9,252 bases of DNA, taken from Bacillota bacterium. GTDB taxonomy: Bacteria; Bacillota; Clostridia; Lachnospirales; Lachnospiraceae. This document shows, one piece after another, positions 1-7,088 of the stretch. A program made the position numbers and the translations under genes. Location of the stretch: NCBI GenBank assembly GCA_023414985.1, contig JAEZLY010000120.1, positions 1 through 9,252 on the forward strand. Reading direction: 5' to 3'. The notes under the pieces are model-generated. The model had not been told where the DNA came from. It saw nothing but the letters and a program-made list of their open reading frames with translations, and made no database searches. The number at the start of each line of letters is the position of its first letter. Position 1 is the first letter of the stretch.

Positions 1-360
1 TGTAACCAGTTCGGTAATCAGGCTCCCGGAACCGATGAGGAGATCTACACTTTCTGTGAAGCCAATTACGGTATCAAGTTCCCCACTTTCTCGAAGATCG
101 AGGTAAATGGTGACAATGTACACCCCTTATATCAGTATCTCAAATCCCAGAAGGGCTTTGCAGGCTTTGATCTCTCCCACCCGATCGGTCCGAAGCTGAA
201 TGAAATCCTATCGGCAAGCGATCCTGATTATGCAAACAAGCCGAGTATCAAATGGAACTTCACCAAGTTCCTCATTGATCGTAAGGGTAATGTCGTAGAG
301 CGCTTCGAGCCTACCGAGGATATGTTCATCGTAGAGGATAGGATTAAGGAGCTGCTGTAA
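1..360 (+). CDS. gpx: Glutathione peroxidase family protein (thioredoxin-dependent type), 3' part only
   Basis: Frame 1 is open from the left edge to TAA at 358-360 (119 residues). This is the C-terminal two thirds of a glutathione peroxidase, usually about 160-180 residues, which reduces hydrogen peroxide and organic hydroperoxides in the cytoplasm. Seen: the CNQFGNQAPG motif at residues 1-10, whose Gln (residue 3) belongs to the catalytic tetrad, and WNFTKFL with the tetrad Trp85 and Asn86. The peroxidatic Cys/Sec lies upstream of the window. Cys19 in FCEANYGIKFP sits where plant and insect 2-Cys enzymes carry the resolving Cys, which argues for thioredoxin rather than glutathione as electron donor. 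The gene is richer in GC and in C-ending codons than the minus-strand genes, as expected for a conserved, well-expressed enzyme. It is convergent to the envelope module. The family is secure; the donor is inferred. Confidence 0.95.
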   Translation, partial: CNQFGNQAPGTDEEIYTFCEANYGIKFPTFSKIEVNGDNVHPLYQYLKSQKGFAGFDLSHPIGPKLNEILSASDPDYANKPSIKWNFTKFLIDRKGNVVERFEPTEDMFIVEDRIKELL

Positions 361-423
361 TATGGGATGCAACCTGTAATTGCATGATATATTAATAGAA
401 TAATCAATATATAATGACAGACA

Positions 424-465
424 AATGGCGAGATGAATAGGATAAATACCTATAGTCTCGCCATT
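424..465 (+). terminator. Hairpin downstream of the peroxidase gene, possible terminator
   Basis: AATGGCGAGA at 424-433 pairs perfectly with TCTCGCCATT at 456-465 (10 bp). Inside, ATAGG at 437-441 pairs with CCTAT at 449-453, leaving a 7-base loop. It starts 64 bases after the peroxidase stop. No proper T-run follows on either strand, so it may be a weak terminator, a Rho-type end or an mRNA-stabilising 3' structure. Its bidirectional symmetry suits a gap between convergent genes. Confidence 0.45.
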
Positions 466-552
466 ATCCTGCAGTAGGGGTATCATACCACATCTTTAAT
501 ATACAGATTGAGATATAGACTGGATGAAAAATTACGATTTAACAGAAAATAT

Positions 553-590
553 AGAAAAAATAGAATAAAAAGATGCCAAGATTGATTGGC
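553..590 (-). terminator. Candidate intrinsic terminator, minus strand
   Basis: Read on the minus strand, GCCAA (590-586), a 6-base loop and TTGGC (579-575) form a 5-bp stem. It is followed by ATCTTTTTATTC and then TATTTTTTC. The stem is short but the T-tracts are good. It could end the small transcript proposed here, or the long minus-strand transcript of the envelope genes, whose last stop is about 290 bases upstream. Confidence 0.45.
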
Positions 591-645
591 TAAATCTACA
601 TCTCAATGATATAACTCATTGAATTTAACTCGAAAGCTTAATTTA
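553..645 (-). ncRNA. Candidate small RNA of about 90 nt, unassigned
   Basis: From a start about seven bases past the -10 box, a minus-strand transcript would contain a 7-bp hairpin (TCAATGA at 622-616 with TCATTGA at 609-603, 6-base loop). After that comes a terminator-like hairpin (590-575) and T-rich runs. I do not recognise the sequence as a known RNA family. It has no start codon with a ribosome binding site; the only short frame, near 619-596, would code for seven residues without a Shine-Dalgarno. The call rests only on the order promoter, stem-loop, terminator. Confidence 0.3.
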
Positions 646-650
646 TTTAT

Positions 651-680
651 ATTGTAATAGCTATCTATTGTAAATGTCAA
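651..680 (-). promoter_or_regulatory. Sigma-A-type promoter inside the convergent gap
   Basis: On the minus strand TTGACA (680-675) matches the -35 consensus perfectly. It is followed by an 18-base spacer and TACAAT (656-651), five of six bases of the -10 consensus. An A/T-rich stretch lies just upstream, as in UP elements. No protein start follows, and transcription would run toward the hairpins at 622-575. Matches by chance are common in AT-rich DNA, but this one is good and is correctly placed before a terminator-like structure. Confidence 0.4.
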
Positions 681-876
681 CTATATTTTTGTAATATATG
701 TAAAACTTCTAATTTTTTCTCTCTATGTTTGTCATATTCACCAAATATATACAGGAAAACTTGATTGAATTCTCTTTAGTTCTTCCTAATTATTTCCATT
801 TCAACAGTATTCGATAAGATACCTCTCATCGCAAATTACATTTTTCTTGATTACTTGCATTAGTAAATGCCATATT

Positions 877-3800
877 TCAATATAAGGTTCCTTCATAATC
901 ATCCTTATATTTTTTCGAACTGTAATAGATCAAGAAATCTCCTGCTTTCCAATTAAATTTAACACCTTTGTTATCCGTTTTACTGATTACTGCTCCCTCG
1001 TTCACCCACATTGAGCATTTCCCATAATTAAGATAATTATTACCATTGATATAGGACAAGCGTTCTCTTCCGTTCTTATCTATGGTTATGATGTTAAAAT
1101 TGACTATAATGTATCCATCCTTTAACCAGAAGCTTTCATTATAAGTAATACCATTGTCTCGCATATATTTATGTACATCATATCCAGCCTGTACTGCGAG
1201 AATATTTTCCGGTATTTTATAATTTCCGTACCATCGCTGCATAAATTTCAACAATACAACTTTTGAAAGTCCGGTAGCCGCCTTTACATCCTCATATGAT
1301 TTTACTTCAGTCACCATAGAGGAATACCTTGTTCCTATAAAGGTTCGGAAGGCATTCAACAGCTTGAAATTGGAATATGCATACATTGGGCTGTTTTGAT
1401 AATAGAGCCTAGAATATGTTGTTCCAAGTACAGCAGCCGTATTTGTTAGTTCTGTCTCAGGAATTCTGTTATAAATATTGCCGACACTTCCCGATTTAAT
1501 ATTCACCATGTCGACACCCTCTCCCACTTTCACAAGGGAGTACTTCTTTCCATTGATCTCTTCATCGTAATAAAGGTCTACCTGCCTTCTATTTTTACCA
1601 TTGGCATCGACATAATAAAACGTCGGCATAATCTTAATATGGCTGAGACCACCGTACATTTCTCCTGTTGTATCCAAAAAGAAGCGCACTGCATAACCCG
1701 CTTTAAGAACTCCAATGTTTTTATATTTTGGGTGATCACCGTTAATCAGCGGGAAGGTATATTTACTCAACCTCCCGGTATCTTCTCCATATTGATTTTG
1801 AGTTCCAACTGTATAATAATATGCAGATGTCTCACTGAAATAGCTTTTCATGGTACCATTAACAGCACCGTCAAAATATTTGAGATGCATAGTATTACCT
1901 GAACGAAATACATTTTCCCATTTCGGATAATCAGAGATATCATATAGAGTAAGCCCGTAAATTCTGCCTGAAACCTCGAAATTCATAGTTGCTGTCGCTA
2001 CATAATTGGAGAGGCGTTCATTCCTGGTTATTTCTGTCTTGTCGAGTTTACTTGCTCCATTTACTGCTATGCATCTAAAATCAGCTGTATACACTCCCTC
2101 CTGCACCCATATCGGAACATAAAATCGGTGAGTATCTCTACCCAAGATATACCAGGTATTTGCCTTTAAAAAGATATCATTTCCCAAAAGTCCGTCATCC
2201 AATTTGTCCACATAGACATCAAAAGGGAATTTGACCTCATTTCTGACAGCACCATCCTTCTTAGCGATATAAGAAACATCGTCCGGATTAACGAAGGACC
2301 GGGAAAAATCCCTGACATGATATCCCCGGCGGTCACTGTGTTCCAAAGTATTTGATATCTTTACGGTAAAATCATTTAATTTACTGTCCGGATCTAGAAC
2401 GATTTGAACCGCATCGGATCGAGGGTTGATCAGCTGTGACCACTGATCGTTATCCCCGGCTACAATTGGTTTACATATAACAGGTGTATGAATGATAACG
2501 TTATTCACAGGAACATTGAAGGTCTTGGTTGGGGCGGAACTGTTCACACTTGCTGTGTGAAGCAGATAAGTAACGCTGCCGGAAGAGGTATATGAACCGT
2601 TCTCTTTTTCAGCATCTATCACTTTGCTCTCGGTAAACAAGCCCTTGTCATGGCAGTTCCCTGAACATTGAACGAAGGATGAAACATTCGGTGTAGGAGC
2701 GATTTTCCTTGTGATTGCGTCCGACATCACCACACTTCCATTGAATAAAATCGAATCATTTTTTACAATTGCTTCACCTGTACCTGCCCATGCATAATTG
2801 GATAGATCTTCATTAGGGATGGAAGGTTTCGTACTCGAACCGGAACTTATTGTACCTCCGTCCACCGTGATACCTGTTGATACCTGCTCCGGAGCCATTA
2901 CATGAGAGAGAAGACTGGAACTATGCCTAGAATTTAAGGCTGGGATTTTCAGATAGGTAATATTCCCGTCTAGCGTGACGCTTCCCCCCGGAAGAGAATA
3001 ATTAAAGACTCTTGCTGTATTAACGTAATAGTAATCAAGCCTCTCGATTTCCCAATAAGAATAAGCTCGTTCCACACTGATAACCTGAGACCGGGATTCC
3101 GTTGACGTCACCGGTTTTGGCCCACCATATTTTATAGGGGTAGCTGTCATGTACTGCAAGGTGTAATTCTTTGTTACCTTTACGCTGTATGTCATCTTCC
3201 CAGTCCTATTCACAAGAGAATAGCCAAGAAGATAATCCCTTGTCTTGACATATACATATTGGTTCTCTGTTGTCGGAATACCCTTTTCAGAATCGAAATA
3301 CTTTGCCCCATATTTATCACCGTCAATCACGCCATCTGGGGAAGGAGTATCCAGCGGAACGGTAATAGGGTCTTCTGGCTCTGGAATTGGAATTGTAGTT
3401 GGTTTTGGGGGAGGAATTGAAGGTGTACCCGGTATCGGGGTCGGAGATGGTTTCAATGATTTCTTTTTAAATACCATTTTGATTGTTAGCGTAGAACCCG
3501 GAGATGCATCCGGAGCATTGAAGTTGACTTTGTTTCCAGTGAAATTACCTAGATTTTTCGTAATACCACTTTTGCGATCCACATAAGTGTACTTCCAGTA
3601 TTGATATTCGTATGTATCTTTATTCTTTGCTATTTTTTCTTTAGATAATGTGTACGGTGGTATTACCTCATCATAGATTGCATGTTTCGTATATCCCAGT
3701 AAATCATTATCAAGTATGTTATTCTCCTCATCTACTGCTATAACTTTTACAGCAAAAGCAACGTTTGATAATACATATTTAAAATTATAATAACCTTTAA

Positions 3801-4371
3801 GGTAATTGATAGTAGCTGAACTCCATGGCTCTTTCGCAAGCATATCCTGATATCCATAGATTGAATTATATAAGATATTATTCCCCTGGAATATCTGAAA
3901 CACATTATTTAGATAAACAGTTGCACTTCCATTATTAAATAGGTAATCACCTGTGATGCCTAACTTAGCCGCGGCACTCATGAAATTTTCTTGTTTAATA
4001 ATATACTCAACGGTTTTTGTTGTACCATTATCATCTTCTAAGCCAAATGAGAAAGGAACATTTTTATAGTCTATATTTGAATTATTCCCCTCCGAGAATT
4101 TTAGGTTAAGATCATATCTTTCTCTGGTCATTCGGTAAAACAATGTTTTATATCTGATTGAATTGTCATCTGCACTATTATGTTTTCCTGTCTGTACAAT
4201 TGTATCTTCCCTAATTTCCGTTTCTTGACTTCCAGTTTCACCGCCCTCTATCTTTACCCAGTTATCTGCAGCGTAGACTACTTTTATATCTCCAGTGATA
4301 AAGAGTAACATTAAGCAAATTAGTATAGATGATAGTGTCTTGCGGATTTTAACACATCCAAAAATCTGCAC
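877..4371 (-). CDS. Large secreted protein with proline-rich linker (1164 aa), function unknown
   Basis: Exported protein. Basic residues (K8, R10, K11) precede a hydrophobic core (about 13-26), and a VYA-A site predicts signal peptidase I cleavage after residue 34. Residues 36-200 are unassigned and 205-305 look like a beta-sandwich repeat. Residues 307-347 form a Pro/Thr/Ser linker (KPSPTPIPG start), and 348-1164 are a long beta-rich, Tyr-rich part opening with GIPTTE at 364-369. No LPXTG motif, C-terminal membrane helix or catalytic motif is seen, so retention at the surface would need a partner. The GTG start is chosen because AAGGTG lies eight bases upstream and no in-frame ATG precedes the signal peptide. 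It begins two bases after the SLH-like gene stops, so the two are probably translationally coupled. It recalls large Clostridia proteins annotated with domains such as DUF5704; this is from memory and unverified. Confidence 0.85.
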   Translation of the reverse strand: MQIFGCVKIRKTLSSILICLMLLFITGDIKVVYAADNWVKIEGGETGSQETEIREDTIVQTGKHNSADDNSIRYKTLFYRMTRERYDLNLKFSEGNNSNIDYKNVPFSFGLEDDNGTTKTVEYIIKQENFMSAAAKLGITGDYLFNNGSATVYLNNVFQIFQGNNILYNSIYGYQDMLAKEPWSSATINYLKGYYNFKYVLSNVAFAVKVIAVDEENNILDNDLLGYTKHAIYDEVIPPYTLSKEKIAKNKDTYEYQYWKYTYVDRKSGITKNLGNFTGNKVNFNAPDASPGSTLTIKMVFKKKSLKPSPTPIPGTPSIPPPKPTTIPIPEPEDPITVPLDTPSPDGVIDGDKYGAKYFDSEKGIPTTENQYVYVKTRDYLLGYSLVNRTGKMTYSVKVTKNYTLQYMTATPIKYGGPKPVTSTESRSQVISVERAYSYWEIERLDYYYVNTARVFNYSLPGGSVTLDGNITYLKIPALNSRHSSSLLSHVMAPEQVSTGITVDGGTISSGSSTKPSIPNEDLSNYAWAGTGEAIVKNDSILFNGSVVMSDAITRKIAPTPNVSSFVQCSGNCHDKGLFTESKVIDAEKENGSYTSSGSVTYLLHTASVNSSAPTKTFNVPVNNVIIHTPVICKPIVAGDNDQWSQLINPRSDAVQIVLDPDSKLNDFTVKISNTLEHSDRRGYHVRDFSRSFVNPDDVSYIAKKDGAVRNEVKFPFDVYVDKLDDGLLGNDIFLKANTWYILGRDTHRFYVPIWVQEGVYTADFRCIAVNGASKLDKTEITRNERLSNYVATATMNFEVSGRIYGLTLYDISDYPKWENVFRSGNTMHLKYFDGAVNGTMKSYFSETSAYYYTVGTQNQYGEDTGRLSKYTFPLINGDHPKYKNIGVLKAGYAVRFFLDTTGEMYGGLSHIKIMPTFYYVDANGKNRRQVDLYYDEEINGKKYSLVKVGEGVDMVNIKSGSVGNIYNRIPETELTNTAAVLGTTYSRLYYQNSPMYAYSNFKLLNAFRTFIGTRYSSMVTEVKSYEDVKAATGLSKVVLLKFMQRWYGNYKIPENILAVQAGYDVHKYMRDNGITYNESFWLKDGYIIVNFNIITIDKNGRERLSYINGNNYLNYGKCSMWVNEGAVISKTDNKGVKFNWKAGDFLIYYSSKKYKDDYEGTLY

Positions 4372-4373
4372 TA

Positions 4374-5675
4374 TTACTTCACCTTCCTTTTGTTATATAG
4401 CAACTCATCAAGTATTGAATAATATACTCCCAGTCTCTCTGGCTTTTTAATAAAATACCATGAAAGTTCCACTTCAAAATAACTCTCCTTCCAGTCTCCT
4501 AAGGAGAAATCATTTAAACATACTATAGGATATCGCGTATATAAGATTTTCCTATACGGATTATCGTTCACAAGGGTATCCGCATTAGCTCCTGCCTTTA
4601 CTACAGATGAATTAATTCTATATTTCACATAGACTCTTAACACATAACTACCACGAAAATAGTACAATGATGATTTATCTACTACAATTTTTGAGCTTTC
4701 TACAACCGTTTTATTTTCCTTCGTATTCTTAATATATTGATTAATTTTATCTTTTGTCCTATTTTCCAGACTTTCATCTCCATAACTATAATCGCTTGAA
4801 ATAATCTTATTAACCCATTCTTCATTAATTGTTCGATAATCTACATTAAAAACACATTCCATATGAGTTTTTACTTTTTTAACCCAGACATCCAGATATT
4901 GATTTTTAACATCATTAAAGTTTTCAAAATCAGTTATTTTATCTATATCTGCTGGAGAAGCATACTCTTCCAAATATTTATAAGGTGTTCTTTCCCCAGT
5001 TTCAGGATTAACCTTTGCCTGCCCCTCATATCTAAACTGCCAGTCATAATATGCATTCGGATAGCTCGCAAGTACATACGGAAAATACTTTGCATACTTA
5101 GGCAGATTCGTTGTTCTAATCAACTGGCCATCCGGGCTGATTTTTACACGTAAGGTATTATCCTTCAACATCTTAAGGCTCGACAAAGCCCCGGCCTTTG
5201 TAACAATACTGGTCAATTTTAGCTTACGGTTCGAAGAATAAGCCCCATTTGAATATCCTTTCATTAATCCCTTTATGTATCCCTTGGCAATATCTTCTCT
5301 CTTAGTTTCAGCCACATTGTTAATATCCGAGATTCTCTTCTCGATTACTTCATTCAGAAGCTTAGTGTCTATCGAAGGATGATTTACATAATCATCTGCT
5401 CTACTTAATAACATCAGCATATCACCACGGGTAAGAGTAGCGGTATAATCTGCAAAATCTCCTGATTTTATGATACCGAGATTCATAAGAGCATCTATAT
5501 AGGAAGCATTACTTTCTTCAACCACCTGAACATTGAGCTCTATTACAAGCTCTTTTGCAAATTCAGACACAGAAATATTAGTTGCAGCGGCCTGTGCTGT
5601 CTGTGGCCTGGTAATTAAAGGTGAAATTATAGCCAATAGAACAGTCAATAATATTGCAGTAACTTTTTTTATCAT
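4374..5675 (-). CDS. Secreted protein with two degenerate SLH-like repeats (433 aa)
   Basis: Probably a cell-surface protein. From the chosen start MIKKVTA, a lysine pair and a hydrophobic stretch (5-21) lead to an AQA-A signal peptidase I site after residue 29. Residues 34-97 resemble an S-layer homology repeat: an ISVSEF helix, the ALMNLGIIKSG turn, then LTRGDMLMLLSRA where typical repeats have TRAE. Residues 115-170 resemble a second (ISDI, GYIKGLMKGYSNGAYS), but its TRAE equivalent is lost (LTSIVTKAG). SLH repeats bind pyruvylated wall polymers; usually three are needed, so anchoring may be weak or the fold reused. Residues 171-433 match nothing I know and are rich in Tyr, Lys and Asp. 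The frame stays open upstream to a TTG at 5741, but AAGGAGG nine bases before 5675 and the signal peptide settle the start. It is the first gene of a coupled pair with the 1164-residue protein. Confidence 0.85.
   Translation of the reverse strand: MIKKVTAILLTVLLAIISPLITRPQTAQAAATNISVSEFAKELVIELNVQVVEESNASYIDALMNLGIIKSGDFADYTATLTRGDMLMLLSRADDYVNHPSIDTKLLNEVIEKRISDINNVAETKREDIAKGYIKGLMKGYSNGAYSSNRKLKLTSIVTKAGALSSLKMLKDNTLRVKISPDGQLIRTTNLPKYAKYFPYVLASYPNAYYDWQFRYEGQAKVNPETGERTPYKYLEEYASPADIDKITDFENFNDVKNQYLDVWVKKVKTHMECVFNVDYRTINEEWVNKIISSDYSYGDESLENRTKDKINQYIKNTKENKTVVESSKIVVDKSSLYYFRGSYVLRVYVKYRINSSVVKAGANADTLVNDNPYRKILYTRYPIVCLNDFSLGDWKESYFEVELSWYFIKKPERLGVYYSILDELLYNKRKVK
4380..4385 (-). promoter_or_regulatory. 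Ribosome binding site fixing the GTG start of the large secreted protein
   Basis: AAGGTG on the minus strand ends eight bases before the GTG at 4371. It lies within the last codons of the SLH-like gene, so ribosomes ending that gene would be in place to start the next one. This supports GTG as the true start and translational coupling of the pair. Confidence 0.65.
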
Positions 5676-5684
5676 TATATAGTT

Positions 5685-5691
5685 CCTCCTT
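5685..5691 (-). promoter_or_regulatory. Strong ribosome binding site of the SLH-like protein gene
   Basis: AAGGAGG on the minus strand lies nine bases upstream of the ATG at 5675-5673. It is the best Shine-Dalgarno in the window. It falls inside the longer open frame beginning at TTG 5741, so it decides in favour of the shorter protein that begins with a normal signal peptide. Confidence 0.85.
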
Positions 5692-5816
5692 GGTAGATAG
5701 AAAATCTTATTTCGTTTTTCAGGACTAACGGTATATTCCAAATGGTTCGATTCCTCTTCTTATCTGAAGGATTTCACATTTCACCTAATTTAATATTATT
5801 CATACATTTTTTCTAT

Positions 5817-5846
5817 CTAATACAGTTATATCATAAGAAATGTCAA
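5817..5846 (-). promoter_or_regulatory. Possible promoter of the SLH-like / large secreted protein pair
   Basis: On the minus strand a perfect TTGACA (5846-5841), an 18-base spacer and TATTAG (5822-5817, four of six -10 bases) lie in the 247-base gap after the metalloprotease gene. The mRNA leader would be about 135 bases. A second, weaker match (ATGACA at 5876-5871, TACCAT at 5853-5848, spacer 17) overlaps just upstream. The long AT-rich gap and this site suggest that the two secreted proteins can be expressed separately from the genes to the right. Confidence 0.4.
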
Positions 5847-5922
5847 AATGGTAGCAGATATTGTAAAATATGTCATATTAATTCCATTTCGCTAAAATAT
5901 ATAAGCTTCCTTTAATATTCAC

Positions 5923-6963
5923 TTATACGATCAAAGTTCTATTTTTATCACGCCAAAGTAAGTTATAAAGGCCTGACAGCTGGTCTATGCAAAATAGCAC
6001 TTCTCCAGGATACAAATAACTCCTTCGTGCCATTTCAGATATTGAACTTTTCAGACCGGCCATTGCTTCATCGGTATCACCATGAGTATAACGTATATAA
6101 GCTTCATAAGTAGCCTTCACCCGATCTGATTGAACATCCCCTCTGATTTCGAATTCCTTAATATAACCCGCCATCTCACTACAGTAACAGGCCTTTTGTA
6201 ATTTGGCTGTCTTCTGAAGCAGAAGATCAAGAAGCATATCGATATATAGCATCTCCATCTGAATGATATCTTTAACTCCTTTACTGATCGGAGCTGACAT
6301 ATCAATTTTCAAAAGGGAATTTTGAGCATTTTTATACTCATCGTTATCCAAAAAGTAATAACATTCCAAAACAGCATGGTATGCTGTAATATCATTAACT
6401 ACTTGACTTCCGGTGTGACAGATCAGCTTTTTCCCAATCTGCCGATATGTTTCACCTTCATATAAGTGCTTCGCAATCATTAACTGATGATTATGGCATT
6501 CTCTGGATAGTGAATCCCTTTTCATAAAAATTAAGCACGCCATATCATTACAGATGAATTTTGTATTTGGGAGACCATTGGCTAAGATTATCGCCAATCC
6601 GGAGGTACAAAGGCTGAGACTATAAATCATTATTAATGGGTAGTTATAGAAACACACAATACCCAGAATACCGCATGATGTGAGGATTGTATTCATGATT
6701 AATCCTCCAAGGGTATATACCAATGCTCCATTATTTATGTTTTTGGGATACATTATACAACGGCATCCGGAAGTAGTAACCACCTTTATCCCGAATGTCT
6801 TCCTTTTTTTTATCAGGATAAACTTGAAAATCTGTAGATATATATGTCTCCACCCTGAAAAATATCCAAATAGCATATGCCCGACCTCATGAAAAAATAC
6901 TTGTAAAAAACAAGTTACACATATCGCAGTTATTACATGGATAATGTATATCATTAATCTCAT
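5923..6963 (-). CDS. M50-type membrane metalloprotease with soluble C-terminal domain (346 aa)
   Basis: Likely an intramembrane or membrane-bound zinc protease of the site-2 protease class. HEVGH at residues 25-29 is the zinc-binding HExxH, set at the end of the first membrane helix (about 5-24). YTLGGLIMN at 83-91 matches the conserved Gly/Asn element of this class. A second hydrophobic region (about 85-128) runs into NGLP at 129-132 and ND at 139-140, a stretched form of NxxPxxxxDG that supplies the third zinc ligand; the Gly after Asp is Met here. Residues 145-346 are soluble and mostly helical, with a possible TPR-like look, and could be a regulatory or substrate-docking domain. ATG at 6963 has AGGAG nine bases upstream. 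The gene follows the preceding one by 125 bases with no obvious terminator. Substrate unknown; a membrane-anchored neighbour is a guess. Confidence 0.85.
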   Translation of the reverse strand: MRLMIYIIHVITAICVTCFLQVFFHEVGHMLFGYFSGWRHIYLQIFKFILIKKRKTFGIKVVTTSGCRCIMYPKNINNGALVYTLGGLIMNTILTSCGILGIVCFYNYPLIMIYSLSLCTSGLAIILANGLPNTKFICNDMACLIFMKRDSLSRECHNHQLMIAKHLYEGETYRQIGKKLICHTGSQVVNDITAYHAVLECYYFLDNDEYKNAQNSLLKIDMSAPISKGVKDIIQMEMLYIDMLLDLLLQKTAKLQKACYCSEMAGYIKEFEIRGDVQSDRVKATYEAYIRYTHGDTDEAMAGLKSSISEMARRSYLYPGEVLFCIDQLSGLYNLLWRDKNRTLIV

Positions 6964-7088
6964 TTCATATCACTCCTAAAGCCTTATGCTAAAAGTATCT
7001 ACTTCAACTATATAAATGCGAATTAAATCTCTTTATTATCGAACGCATCATTACATAAGCTTATCTAGTCACTATCATTTCGCGATAT

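Larger units (their letters stand above)
361..876. other. AT-rich gap between convergent genes
   Basis: These 516 bases hold no convincing protein gene on either strand. They contain a weak 6-bp hairpin right after the peroxidase stop (367-385), a stronger hairpin at 424-465, and a promoter-like and terminator-like pair on the minus strand (553-680). Nothing recognisable is seen in 681-876 except a 5-bp hairpin at 857-870 next to the stop of the large secreted protein. Confidence 0.7.

Noticed and set aside
208..486. Minus-strand open frame of 92 codons
   Set aside because: It overlaps the peroxidase coding sequence on the other strand and has no recognisable motif or ribosome binding site.
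857..870. GCATT/AATGC hairpin next to the stop of the large secreted protein as a terminator
   Set aside because: The stem is only 5 bp with a 4-base loop and no T-run follows on the minus strand.
2653..2667. CSGNCH at residues 569-574 of the large protein, like a heme c attachment site
   Set aside because: The spacing is C-x3-C-H rather than the usual CxxCH, it occurs once, and no cytochrome maturation or redox genes are nearby.
3245..3586. Plus-strand open frame rich in Gly, Val and Ser
   Set aside because: It is the complement of the proline-rich linker of the large secreted protein. It has no ribosome binding site or sensible protein features.
5676..5741. N-terminal extension of the SLH-like protein from TTG 5741
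   Set aside because: It would put 22 charged residues before the signal peptide and overlap the strong AAGGAGG site. The ATG at 5675 is the natural start.
5676..5816. Riboswitch or attenuator in the leader of the SLH-like gene
   Set aside because: The leader is long enough, but I see no strong stems, no terminator, and no c-di-GMP or other known riboswitch core.
6964..7088. Promoter or terminator between the membrane-protein and metalloprotease genes
   Set aside because: No paired -35/-10 of acceptable spacing and no hairpin with a T-run was found; only a short ATAAGCTTAT palindrome is present.
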